From positions 39,211,005 through 39,275,004 of the forward strand of contig LS997567.1 of NCBI GenBank assembly GCA_000469685.2: 64,000 bases of DNA, read 5' to 3'. Below are positions 12,426 through 24,041 of this stretch, piece after piece. Position 1 is the first letter of the stretch; each line of letters starts with the position of its first letter. This DNA is from Haemonchus contortus. Taxonomy: Eukaryota > Nematoda > Chromadorea > Rhabditida > Trichostrongylidae. A program made the position numbers and the translations under genes. Below the pieces are notes generated by a model. It ran no database searches and was not told the DNA's origin. It was given only the letters and a program-made list of their open reading frames with translations.

Positions 12426-15400
12426 TTATTCACGTTCATCATGAGGAGGTGTACACGGTGTGCAAGGAGGACCATCAGTACCATCGCCATGAGGAATGGT
12501 GACCGGACTTGAGCAGTCAAAATTCGAGAGATGCATAGAGAACTGAAAACAACAAACTACTCTCAGAATCATTACTGAAATAATTTGATACTAAAATACT
12601 ACTATTATAGAACTGGCAGTATAACATACGCTAAATGTGAAGCTAATGAAAAATAACGTAGAAAAACTGAACAACCCTCGGTTACTCACTCTGTCAGTAA
12701 CATCCATTCCCATGAAATCATCTGCCATCTGAAAAGGGCATACTAAAATTATCAGAACGAAACGACAAAAACATGGAACACTGTAAATGACATGAAAATT
12801 GTTCTCTTAATGTTCGAAAAAATAGTTTATTACATCAAAAATGTGGGGAACTCATCATGCACCTAAAAAATTCAGAAAGCAACAAATACAATACCAGATG
12901 TATATTTTTTGATTCTATAAAAAAAAGTCAAATAAACTCCCAAAAAACCCGAAGTTCTAGAAAATACGTACTAGATCAGGGTCAAACCAAAAGCAGCTCG
13001 TGCTTTACAAGAAAGATTCTGTTTCCTAACTTTAGTCGAAGTTTACGAAAATGTTACCGATTCCGTCAAAGACTCATTTTCATGTCATTTGGTTTTTACA
13101 ATAATCGAGCCTTTCACCGCTCTCCAACCTTTCTCCGAAAACTTTTGTACCCATTGAACTCAACTCTCAATGATGAGGCAAAGTATAAGTAAGTAGGCAC
13201 AGAAGGATTTCTTAGGTAACTACAGTAACTACAGATTTAGCTCCTATAACTCTTACCGAAAGACACTCGAAAATGGTTGTTGATAGTAATTTTGCAACAC
13301 TCACCATTTCATCAGGTGACGACCTCATGAATGGATTATGACCCGTCGGTGAGCTAACTCTGCCCAATGGAGCATTTGCCAATTGTTGTGTTATATCCAA
13401 GATACCATTGCTATCCACAGCAATTATGCACCAAATAGCCTCTTAACATCAGAAAAATTTACAAATCATTTCACAACTGTTGTAAATAGCGATTCTTATG
13501 AAGACAACGAGATCTAGAGTCCCAAAAGTTTTCAAAAAACTCAAATCGAACATTAATGCCCTGCGGTCTAACAAACGGGTAAAGCCGATGCATAGAGAAA
13601 AAGGTGAAAACAAAGAAAATAGCAACAAAACAGGAAAGGGTTACAAGAATATAACACCAAGCAGTCTGTTCCGTACAAAATGGATATTTTTGTTGATACT
13701 GACCAAACTCTAAGCTTACAGTTCTTGGAAAAATAGTGAAGGAGAGAGTATAGCCCGACAGGGATAAATATTTCATATTTCTTTAGGCTTCTCTGAGACT
13801 TCTACATCAATGACAATCAAAAATTGAAAGTCTAAGGGTCCAGTAGTAAAGCTGCAACGTAATGGTGACAGGATGGAATGGGAAAAGCCAAATAGAGCTG
13901 TGTTCTTCATAAGAATAAGAGCTCTTGCAAGAAGAGATTGATGCCAAGAAGAAAGCGATAACGTGATCAGAAAATAAAAAAGAGAATTCCCTAGCAACAC
14001 TATTCTGAATAGGAGGAAAGCCACTAAATACGATCGAGAGTTTAAACTAGTGACGGTGGAGGTCTTAAACACATAGAAAGAAACTCAACAGATTGTTAAC
14101 GAAAGAAAAGCACGGTGCAGCGAAAGAAAAGCCTTGCGAAGTGAGCATGGAAAGTGAAGGCAAGAAAGGTGCAAAGTCTCATAAGCTGACAGGAGGATGA
14201 CGCGGTTCATGGCAAAAGTTGATGGAATGTAACTTCAAAAAAAGTAAGAGACGATGAATGTATAAAAAGACGTCATAAAATTTCCACAAAGAACGAAGAA
14301 GTTAAAGATATTCAAGGAAGTGCCAAAGAGAAAATTGCCTAATATCATGAATGTTGCGTTATTTTGTCTCTACACGATCTTACAGGTTGTACACTTGACA
14401 TTCTCCAATGTGAGACAAAAGTAATTATGTGAGATGCAATGATTTTCATTCTATTTTGAAAAGCAACAAAAGTGAGAAAAATTAGAATGAACGAAAGAGG
14501 ATAAGAAATTACCTCCAAACGGAACGCTTTGCGGTGTGTTAAGCTGCCAACGACTCTGGTAAATCCCGGGCACTGAAGGACTGATCATTTCCACAGTCAG
14601 TTCAGCTTCTCCACCAGGACCAAGGCTGGCTACTGGCACTCGCATTTCAGAGGCCAGTGGTGTACCTGGAAATGTCGGTTTGTTAAGAATTCCACAAATC
14701 AATGTATGACAATGGAAAAGGCCCACCTTCTACAAAACACAAAGCTGTACCCTGTGGCCAATGAACGCCACCATTGTTCTTAACACGCCACGACTTCACG
14801 AAACGTGTCTTAGGGGGGACTGATTCACCCTAAAACATGGAATTGAGGCAGGGGATGAAATGAAAATCTATAATAGTTCCATGCAAAAGTGTACGACACC
14901 CTTGAAGGAAGGAATGGGGTTGTTCATAGAATTCTAAATTATAAAATACTGGTCCATGAATTGCTGTGGCTCTAACCAGCACTTCGCTTGAATGAAGAAG
15001 GTGCATAGTTACAAGCATAAGTAATCAGTAAATATCAGAACGTGGAAGCTTACAAACGCAGAAACACACGCACCTCACCAACAGTTACATCTCTCACTAG
15101 TTGCATATTCAACAATGGTAAGTCATAGCCGATTTCACCGACATTGTTCGTATGCCCGTGATCATAGTACGCACCTACAGCATCTTGGAGATTCCTAAAG
15201 GTAGCATTGAAGAAAAAAAAAGCAAATTCGACCTTTCAAAACAGAGAGCAGAATATTACAACCATGACTACTACCAACTGACCACCTTTTGGAAAACATC
15301 GACGGATCAGGAAATCACCAAACCTATCAAATAATCACCGAGTTTGAAAAAGAAGTAAAGGGTGTACGAATACCGCCATCTTTGTATGAAATAATGTAAT

Positions 15401-16378
15401 TTCACTTGAAGGAGGCATAGCCCAGAAATCTTAGACCAAGAACAACGAATATCACAACTATCAATAGTAGAGAGCTAAAAACCAGGAACTAGTACATTCT
15501 GGGAGGAAAGTACGATTGCGAGCTCGACTATAATCCCACTCCTGACTTACAGGATCAGTAGTTACGAATTGGATATAAATGTGGCAAGTCATATGGTATG
15601 ACAAAAAGTAAAGAAGTTAATCATACAGGGCTCAGAAACAAGGTAAAAAATGGAATCTCAGAACAGCAAAAAATACTTACCAGTTGGACATATCTAGGAA
15701 GAATGCACATAATTCCGGAGACAAACTAACGTCACCCAGGATGCTTTGAAACTGTTTTACTAGTACCTAAATAGAAAAAAAAAATCAGAAATCTTGGTAC
15801 TATTCTACTATTACACTCCCATAACTATTCTACTGTTACACCCCAAAAACCCAAAATTTTAATTTTCGATGAAACTTTGCCCATAGGAATAATCCGATGC
15901 CCTGATAACGAATATGACCTTCATTTTTGGCGTTGGCGCCATTTGGCTCCAATTGGCGCTCAATTGGCGCCAATTGGAGCCAAATGGCGCCAGCGCCAAA
16001 AACGAATGTTGTATTCGTTATCAGGACCTCAAATAACCCCTAAACGCAAGTTTTCAGCAAATTTGGTGGAAACACCCTTGGCGCCGAATTGGCGCCAATT
16101 GGCGCCAACGCCAAAAATGAAGGTCATATTCGTTATCAGGGCATCGGATTACCTCTACAGGCAAAGTTTCATCGAAAATTAAAATTTCGAGTTTTTGGGG
16201 GTGTAATAGTAGAATAGTACCGAAATTTTAAAAACAAAACAATAAAACATGCCTTTTAGAACTCTACCAAACAGGCATCAAAGCCAAACAAAAATCTGGG
16301 CAGTCTCACCTCCTTATCGCTTGTTCCCAAACATGACAGTTGACGAATCAACATGTTATCGATATCGTCGGTGTCCAT
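12426..16378 (-). CDS. ILRUN (C6orf106) homologue, UBA-like and NBR1-like domains
   Basis: Eight exons on the minus strand: 16378-16310, 15766-15681, 15194-15074, 14829-14727, 14665-14513, 13441-13305, 12728-12690, 12542-12426. Phases join; 825 nt gives 274 aa. The N-terminus MDTDDIDNMLIRQLSCLGT followed by VLVKQFQSILG is nearly the vertebrate ILRUN N-terminus. WNLQDAVGAYYDHG continues the UBA-like domain (about 1-60). PKTRFVKSWRVKNNGG, then SPSVPGIYQSRW and FGEAIWCIIAV, form the NBR1-like (FW) domain (about 90-190), which carries the expected tryptophans. The tail is short and rich in Pro/Cys (TPCTPP), unlike the longer vertebrate tail. In vertebrates ILRUN restrains IRF3/p300-driven transcription; a role in the worm is inferred only. 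The two last exons are the least certain, but their splice sites and phases fit. The start ATG has a spliced-leader-type acceptor just upstream. Confidence 0.88.
15795..16221. mobile_element. Long-TIR fold-back element in intron 1 of the ILRUN homologue
   Basis: The left end GGTACTATTCTACTATTAC and the right end are reverse complements. Long arms continue inward past a shared TTTTCGATGAAACTTTGCC and CGATGCCCTGATAACGAATA block. The centre is a set of palindromes built on TTGGCGCCAATTGG. The flanks GAAATCTT (15787-15794) and GAAATTTT (16222-16229) look like an 8-bp target duplication with one mismatch. No transposase is encoded, so this is a non-autonomous DNA element; its superfamily is open. 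Confidence 0.75.
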
Positions 16379-16390
16379 GGGCTAAACGAA
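16379..16390 (-). promoter_or_regulatory. Probable spliced-leader acceptor of the ILRUN homologue
   Basis: Minus strand reads TTCGTTTAG then CCC and the start ATG at 16378. A TTTAG acceptor only three bases before a start codon is typical of nematode trans-splicing. The real promoter could therefore lie further upstream. Confidence 0.5.
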
Positions 16391-17283
16391 TATTACCTTT
16401 CAAATGAACCGCGAAAGGCAAAAAAGACTTGTGGGGCTAGAGCGTACATTAAAGCAGACATTGTAAAGAATAACGAATACTGGATGAAAAGTGACTTTCG
16501 CAAAGGCTCGTGAATTTCATGTGAAACTCAGCAGAAACAAAAATCAAACACAGCGTAACAACTAAGTAGTAAAGTGCCAAAACGATTGAAACATGTTAGA
16601 TGAACAATAGTTGAAGAGACTACGTCACACCCACAAATCGCTCGCAATAAAACGTAATTGATCATCATACAACTATTGTCGGTCATTTCCCGTTTTATCA
16701 TACACCAGAGTATTTCTGCACAGTTTGAAACGAGTTTTGCACATCGTACAGGGAACGAAGAATATCCGTTTACTTCGATCATTTGCAAGTAAAACATACT
16801 CCTTGAGACAGCCGTATCACCTACTATTATGCAATATCAAGTAAAATTAGAACATATCATTATTGTTAATATAGTTCAAAGAATCGAGATTAATTGTGCT
16901 AAATGTTGCTCCATCGGCAGTTCAGATTTGTTTTTTTTACAACTTCAAAACTACTAATTCAACACAGATAAATTCCCTCCCTCCAAGAAATCATTTTCAT
17001 GAAGTCTTTCAAAAAAAATAACTCTCAATAGTAAAGCAGTAAGAGTCATACCACCGATAGGGTGACAAAAAGGCGACCGGTTGCACAGCAGTTTTGTTTT
17101 TTATCTATTGATTTCCTTGCAATAGTCACATGAACAGTTGAATAAAAAGTGGTAGAGATAAACATCTACAGAAAATGAAAACAAAAGAAACTAAACAAAA
17201 AGGAACGTTCCCTGAAAAAAAAACATGAAAATGTGATTCTGAAAAGAAAAGTAGTTGTCATACCTCCGTGAAGATGGGCTCCG

Positions 17284-17536
17284 TTAACCCATTGCGTTCC
17301 GCGTGCTGCACATGGTGAAGCACGCCCCTCCGCCTCTGCGCGCCCGCATTTTCGTCCAAAACCACTCTAGAGTTTTGATAAGGTTTGAACAGTCCATACT
17401 TTGCGATTCGCTCAGACATCCGCTCTGTGTGGCTGAGTGCTGCACGCCGTGAACCACGTCGCCCGCGTCGATTTTGAAGGAAACGCCGGGCACATTGGGC
17501 AGCTAGCGCAAAACACTGCGGTACGCAATGGGTTAA
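17284..17536. mobile_element. piggyBac-type MITE flanked by TTAA
   Basis: TTAA at 17284-17287 and again at 17533-17536 flank a 245-bp element. The element begins CCCATTGCGTTCCGC and ends with the reverse complement of CCCATTGCGTACCGC. TTAA duplication with ends starting CCC is the hallmark of the piggyBac superfamily. The interior is GC-rich against AT-rich flanks and has no transposase, so it is non-autonomous. It lies about 0.9 kb upstream of the ILRUN homologue's start. Confidence 0.8.
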
Positions 17537-20500
17537 AAACTGACAAACACAACGACAAAACTCAAAATACATGAACATATAATACAAAAGAACTTACTGA
17601 CGTGCCTAAATTCCACAAAAAATGTAGGTTTTGTGATAAGTTCACCGGTTTTTCATGTGCGTGCACATGCAACAAAGTTGAAAGTTGAAAGGTTTAGAGA
17701 AGTAAAGTTCATTTTCTAAACTAATCGTAAAACAGCCCCTTCACCTGGACTTAATAATCCTAGCATTATTATGCCACCCGTAATCTGACGTGTTATCCGT
17801 GACCCAGGTTCCAACTAAAGCACGTTATTCCACGACCGGTATTACAATAGTGATTTTACCCATTTCAGAACATACACCGACAAATACTTTACTAGTAGAA
17901 CCGGAATTGAGCAGGGAACATACCAATTTCAATCCCACGCTTTGTGACGGACGAACCAGTCGAGAACATCAAACGAAACCTCGTTCTTAAGCATTTACCA
18001 CACGCAAAATACCACTACGGGATCAAGTTACGTTCTATTACAATGAAAAGGTTGAATTCTTAGTATCACGTTTCAAAAGTACAACAGGATTGAAAATTGA
18101 AGTCGAAATCCAGAAAAGCCAAGTACCAAATCGCTATTTTAAGCCAAGCCATCAAATGTAGCCTTTTTTAATTGGAAAAGTTGCTGACCCTATCTCTGAA
18201 TCAAATGGATATTAAAACTGAAATCATCAATAAAAATGTATCTGAACTCTCTAAATAATTCCCAAAAAGTAGTAAGAGCCAACTTCAACTTTATCGAATA
18301 ACAGTTTACCATTTTAATCAAATGTTTTTAGTAATCATAAAGGCAACGAAGGAATAAAAGCCGTTGTGTACCTAATGTCGATCACTAACACTTCGACCGA
18401 AACTATTACAAACATTGATTCAACTGGACAAACTAAGAAAAACCATTACTATTGACCTGATGCATGAAAACTACAGTTTTTTGGAATCTAATTCCAAAAG
18501 CGCGTCATGAGTTTACTTTTTAAGGAAATTAATTCTTTAGCATCAAATTGCCTTTGAAATGTCACCAAATCACGACATAATGACGTCATCTACACTCTAA
18601 GCACTTCCAGTTTCAACAGACGATAATCCTCAATTATTGGAATTGGAAGCATTGAGATTTCCATTAACCTACCCCAAAAGAAAAACACTGGCTATGGCCG
18701 CAGGAATAAGCTTGTGCAAACAGGCATCATATGGATTGCTATCACGATTACAAATCCAGCAGTACTCTCAATAGAAAGTAATTGCCTGATTGAAAAGCCA
18801 TTTAATAGGAGCTAGGAGAACACGGGAAATAGCGTAATTGGACTTTGTTTGACTCATACCTTATGATGGGGACCATAATGACCATGCAAAACCTGGAATT
18901 ACGAGGGAACAGAGGATTCTCGATACGAATTGTCAATTCAGTGAATATTACAATTATATATCTCATATCTTATCCAATTTAAAAACATTTAATATGTTGA
19001 AAATGTAATAAGATTGAAATAGAACAGTTATCCGTTACTTTTGGCATCACGCGATTTTGCGGACCGCGCTCAGCTCTTCTTCCTTTTTGTTTCTAAGCTT
19101 GGCTTAGATTTCCTGAGTAAATGTTAACACTACACAGTGATCTGAAAAAAGTCGAACGGGAATTACTTAAAATAAATAATAAAACTACTAGGGGATCTTC
19201 ATCGCCTTAACCAGTATGTAGAGAGTGCACCTGGGACTAATGGGATTTACATGATAAGCTCTTTTGGAAATGAAAGTATTTAAGCCACTTTTTTGTAACA
19301 AGTTTAGTTGTTCCGTTACTATTTTAGGAAACATTGAAACAGTAGCATAAAGTAAAATGGCGCCCATGAAATAGCAAAAACTGTATGAAAAACTTGAAAA
19401 ATTCCTTCCAAATTGACGTCGCTACTTGTCAACGGCTGCAAAAAATAATCGAAAACGTTCCATCATTATCTTTAAGAAGTAATAAAATGTAAAAAATATA
19501 TCTGGCAGAGTTCCAATGCTGGAAAAAGCTGCAAATCAATAAGCAGTAAGGTCAGCTAAAAGGATATTAAGAGCTACCGCAAAAAACACAAGTGCTGCCT
19601 AAATCCGACTAGCTAACTACTGATTAACTAAGCGGCTACTAGTACTGAAGTACATGGTCACATTATAAAATACTTACAAATACATATTTTTGTGACTGTG
19701 GTGATGAAAACAAATTGAAAAAAGTATTATACTTCTGATTTTTTTTTGAAGGAAAGCTTTAGCCGAAAAAAACTTTTGTAAACAAAAGCACGCGGTGGGT
19801 GAGCTCCAAATACAGTTCGGAAGAAAGTGCATCAGCTGATCTGGCTAGGCGTGAATCCAACCACAAAGTAGGTCCAGGTATAGCTACTTTTAAAAGTGGT
19901 AATATCAAATACTACTACTTGTTCTAAAAGAACTACTAGTAAAAAGTAAAGCATACCCCAACAACTTGGCAAATAAATGTTTTTGATAGAGAAAAAACAT
20001 CAGAAAATACACGTCAACATCAAAGTTGATGACGTGTCTCCCTTTCTAAAATGAATAACGAGGAAAAGTTGATTTTAAAAGATTGCACAACTCTTCGGAA
20101 CCTAACAATACTTGCGAACCGACGAGTAAAACAACATGAAAGCGAATGAAGTAGAAGACTCAATACAAGTAACCATAAATTACAAAAATCCAAGAGAAAA
20201 AAAAATCGCGCTCTTGTTATTTGCCATTCACACGCACATCGCTTCTGATTTTGTTTTTTTCCGACGCCAAGATTCAGAACCGAAAGCCGTCAACATGTGT
20301 TCATTAGTGTGTCGTAGGGAAATAAAGATAATTTATGTGCATATTTATGGAGTTATTTTTAGATCAGCGTTCACTATTAGAGAGAGATTTTGATGGTGTA
20401 TTACTACAATCACGTAGGCCTATCAGGAAAATTTTTGAAAACTGAATTCTGTGGCGTATTTCAGAAGTTTGTATACTTGTTAAGGTATCCTTCGTCATTC

Positions 20501-20812
20501 GTTCCAAGTACTCATAGATTTAGCGTATAAACGGAACCAAACCGACAGAAAAGAGAAAAATGGAAATTGGGAGAGTATTTAACGTGTTACAATTACTACA
20601 ACCGTTACATGTGTTCCGTTATACAAGTATGATAGGTACAAAAATGTTTAGGAGTTTATAAGTGTACGATCACCCTGAGAAGTAAAGGACGGGAAATTTA
20701 ACGGAGTGCTAAGGCGATTCCCAAATTTCCCTGGAGAAAAGCAGAAGAGTGTGGGCGCCCATTTTGGCTGCGTCTGCCTTCACACTAGAAGGAAAGACCA
20801 AGTTTTTGGCTT

Positions 20813-21031
20813 AGATCAATCCTTTCCAGAAAACGCCTGGCCTTTAGTCTCAACTCAAAGTAGCAATATCGTTTGACGGCGTATTCAGTCTATACAATGT
20901 TTTGTGGGGTACAATTCAGTGCTTTTATCCTCCCAGACTGGTCTGGGTACCGTTTCGCTGACCAGTGGGTACTACGGAAGCCTTGCTGGCTTGAGAGTGT
21001 AACGCTCAGGGATTTGATCTCTCGACCCCAG
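20813..21031 (-). mobile_element. tRNA-derived SINE, partial and diverged
   Basis: It shares with the full copies the segment around CAGTGCTTTTATCCTCCCAGAC and the end before the B-box region, but the tRNA-like head is missing. A better copy follows directly at 21087. Confidence 0.5.
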
Positions 21032-21086
21032 ATGTAATAAGAGAACAGCAAAACTATAAATAACGAAGCTTTCTGGGAGTTATTCT

Positions 21087-21338
21087 GTCGATCCTACCTA
21101 TGGGACGCTCCCAGGATCGTAGTGGCGTATGGAATGTATGTGTGTCCTACACAATTACTTTCGGTAATCATCCCATATCCAAGTCCAGGTATTATCCTCC
21201 CGGGCAAGTCTTAATCCGAATGACCGGCCCTGAAGAGATGGATGGCTTGGTTGCCCTGGTTTGATATCGATCTACAATTCGACCCCGTGACCATGGGTGT
21301 GTGGCAGTGCGCCACTTGCCACTGCATCACCTCCGCGC
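21087..21338 (-). mobile_element. tRNA-derived SINE, copy 3 (tail lost)
   Basis: The minus strand shows the head GGTGATGCAGTGGCAAGTGG, the tRNA-like block, then GGTCGAATTG in place of a good B box, and the shared body with TCGTAGTGGCG. The GGATAAA-type tail is missing. An 8-bp-TSD MITE inserted a few bases beyond the head. Confidence 0.6.
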
Positions 21339-21359
21339 AACGGTAGAGCAGTAAAAATT

Positions 21360-21628
21360 GGGAGACGGGCAGTAGGAACGGTTTTGTGCAGTCGATCCGC
21401 CGCACGCGGCTGTCGCGGACCATTTGCCTGCTTATAACAGTTCTAGCGTTCTTCATACAGCTCAATCGCCATGCGTTTATTACTTATGGCATGATTCTAC
21501 TGTTAGTTCTTTTGTTCCTGTATTTCTTACTTGCCGCTGCATTCTGCTACTGCATTCTGCTACATTCCTTCGTGCGCGGCGTCCTCTCGCCGCGACGCTA
21601 CGATTTCGCTCCTACTGCACCACACCCG
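21360..21628 (+). mobile_element. 8-bp-TSD MITE, copy 1 (269 bp)
   Basis: The element is flanked by TAAAAATT at 21352-21359 and at 21629-21636. It begins GGGAGACGGGCAGTAGGAACGG and ends with the reverse complement of CGGGTGTGGTGCAGTAGGAGCG, so the ends are imperfect inverted repeats. Three more copies lie at 44108, 50685 and 53184. An 8-bp duplication fits the hAT superfamily, but I cannot assign it from the ends alone. A hydrophobic open frame runs through the element and is also seen in the other copies. Confidence 0.85.
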
Positions 21629-23219
21629 TAAAAATTGGAAACTACCGAGAAACAAATGGAAAGCGTTGAAATTTAGGTTTGTATCTATGAAAATTCTGCA
21701 GTGAGGAAAAGCTCCATTCGCCTACATAATAGGTTGCGGTTCCTCTGCTTCGGTTCTTGACAGTTACCAAGCAGGGCGCTACTCTCTTGTTACTTCCCAG
21801 TATATTCACTTTCAGTTCTATCTTTTAGCCTGACCAAATGATTTATCGCCGCCGTCAAACTTCTTCTGCTTGTGGCGTACATCTTGTTCATCCCTGTCCG
21901 GCTTCAGTGCCTTCTGGATTGACAGGCTGAATACGTGTTTCGAGTTTTTACTACATAGTAAGGTTCATTCCCACCCCAACTAAATCCAAGAAAAACTTGA
22001 ATAGAGTTGAAGAAGAAGCCTCAGGAGAAAGATTCGAAGTGGGAAGGAAAAGCGGCCTACTGAAAGAAAGGGAGAAAAGGAGAAAAAGAAGAAAAAGTAT
22101 CAAGAAGGCTGCATGAACGGCCATTTAGTGGGATCATACCCAACCCTTTTCTGTGTGTGCAGGAAGGCTGCTTTGCCTGTGGAAAAAGGACCTCTGCGAG
22201 ATCCAGGTCCGTGAGATAACATGACGGCAATTTGGTGAACTTGATTGAGGCAGTGTGTAGACAGAAGTACTCACTTTCCTATACTCGGTCGAGCTTCCAA
22301 AAGGATTACGTCGTTTTTTAGAAAAAGCCTTATAGCTCAACAAAACCATGGTCTTGCGGGTGTTGGATTTTCCCCTCATTTAGTCCCCAACTGGAAAAGT
22401 GCAAAGAACTCTTAAATAGATCAATTGTAATGAGGCGAGCAAACATTGTGGCTGCTGACTGACATATATTACTAACTATTAAGGTTTGATAGTAATGTTT
22501 AAGGCAATATCCAGTCCAACTTTTTAATTTGGGAGCAGGCGAGGACGAGTTTTTCTGTGGGGTCATCATAAGGGGAGATACACTGCCGCTTTCAGGAGAA
22601 ACTTGTGTTATTGCTCCTTTTCAAGTTTGTTGGAGTTCCCGTAGCGACTTCAATTCCAAAGGATCGACCGATATACAGCTTTCAGAGTGAAGAATCCATA
22701 TAGAAGAGGCTGGAGGCGGCGCAGACAGCGCAGAGGCGGGATTGGCACCATCCCATGGTCCATATATGGTTTGATTTGTTGAATTCTTTGTATTTTATAT
22801 TTTGTCCTTTTTCACCTTAATTGTACTACAACTTGTTGTAACTTACATATTTTTGTGGCTCTTTCTGTTTGACACCTAAACTCATTTGATAATACTTAGC
22901 TACCTTTTCCAGGTTTTCTATGTCCAAACCCCATTGAAACTACTTTTCTCTAGTAAAACATTTACTTTACCTTCTTACTTGCCAATTAAGAGTTCTGTTG
23001 ATTCAGAGGGTATGGATATGAAACTATCCCGATGGCCTCACATACAAAAGATCCGAATCGATTTTTATTTAGAAAACACCTTTCACTATACACTGTTGTT
23101 TAGCACATAGTTAACGAAATCAGCTTTATTATTGCAACATGTCGAGTTGACTGTAATGCGAATCGTCTGCTATCGCGATCGATATTTGATTGTTACGAAA
23201 GAGGTTTTCATTGATTGAT

Positions 23220-23225
23220 TTTATT
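23220..23225 (-). terminator. Polyadenylation signal of the minus-strand light-chain gene
   Basis: AATAAA on the minus strand, 33 nt after the stop codon. This is a normal short 3' UTR for a nematode muscle gene. Confidence 0.65.
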
Positions 23226-23258
23226 CGATCGGCAATGTTAATGATGAGGGAACAGAGT

Positions 23259-24041
23259 TTATGCGGCAGTGAGTTCATCTTGAGCTCCGGTAGTGATGAG
23301 ATGTGCAAATGCCTTGTAGTCGACTTCGCCGCCCTCGATTGGTGGCTTACCCTAAACGACCAGTCATGGTTACCGTAGTTTGATCTCAGACAAATCAGGG
23401 AATCCCATCAAAACCCACCTTGTACATAGCCTTGATTTCATCTTCATCTAGTGGTTCTCCTCGCTTGTTCTGAAGGATCTTTAACAATTCTTCCTCCTTA
23501 ATCTTTCCACAATCCTTCTTGTCGAACATATTAAAGGCACCTATGATCGTTGCTTCGGGATCAGTTCCTGAATTGCGCCATAGAGTCAAATTTTCAGTTT
23601 AACTAACAAGTAATTTAATGTGTTACCGAACCTGTCAACCGCTCTCCGAACAGGGTAAGAAAGACAGTGAAGTTGATTGGTCCTGGGGCTTCCTTGATCA
23701 TATCCTCGATCTGCTTGTCCGAGGCAATTTGTCCCATGACAGCATAGAGATCCTTGAGATCACCCTGAAAACTTTTACAAATACTTTTCTGTAATTTTGT
23801 AGGATAGGTACTGTAGTTTTGTAAATCCGCCCACCTTGTCGATGATACCATCCTTGTTCTGATCCATGATACCGAAGGCCTCTTTGAATTCATTGATGGT
23901 CTTCTGATCAAATTGGGCGGCCTCTGATCCGGATCTCTTCTTGCTGGACTTCTTCTTGGCGGCCTTCGACTGAAATATGTTTACTGTGAGTTTACTTACA
24001 AGTATGTGGATAGCACCAAATTAAGGTAAAACATTTACCAT
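23259..24041 (-). CDS. Myosin regulatory light chain (mlc-1/mlc-2 type), minus copy
   Basis: Five coding exons: 24041-24039 (the ATG alone), 23969-23835, 23764-23632, 23567-23419, 23351-23259; 513 nt, 170 aa, the length of the Caenorhabditis proteins. The regulatory light chain binds the myosin heavy-chain neck and tunes contraction in body-wall and pharyngeal muscle. The protein opens [20 protein letters not shown], a basic stretch with serines that fits the light-chain kinase site. It has the divalent-cation EF-hand loop [12 protein letters not shown] (37-48) with all liganding positions, then [15 protein letters not shown] and [15 protein letters not shown], and ends QDELTAA. All splice sites are GT-AG. 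It is the paralogue of the plus-strand gene at 26355: every intron sits at the same codon and phase. Which of the two is mlc-1 cannot be told from the sequence. Confidence 0.96.

Larger units (their letters stand above)
16391..23219. other. Intergenic, repeats only
   Basis: This is about 6.8 kb between the ILRUN homologue and the minus-strand light-chain gene. It holds the TTAA MITE, two SINE pieces and one 8-bp-TSD MITE (listed separately). Open frames at 20136-20393 and 22134-22569 have no recognisable motif or exon partner. The remainder is AT-rich sequence in which I see nothing further. Confidence 0.5.

Noticed and set aside
12418..12461. Plus-strand frame reading CRIIHVHHEEVYTVCKEDHQ
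   Set aside because: It is the complement of the last ILRUN exon; the minus reading joins the other exons in phase.
12857..13192. 111-codon plus frame
   Set aside because: It lies in an intron of the ILRUN homologue on the opposite strand, is rich in AT-driven Lys/Ser codons, and has no motif.
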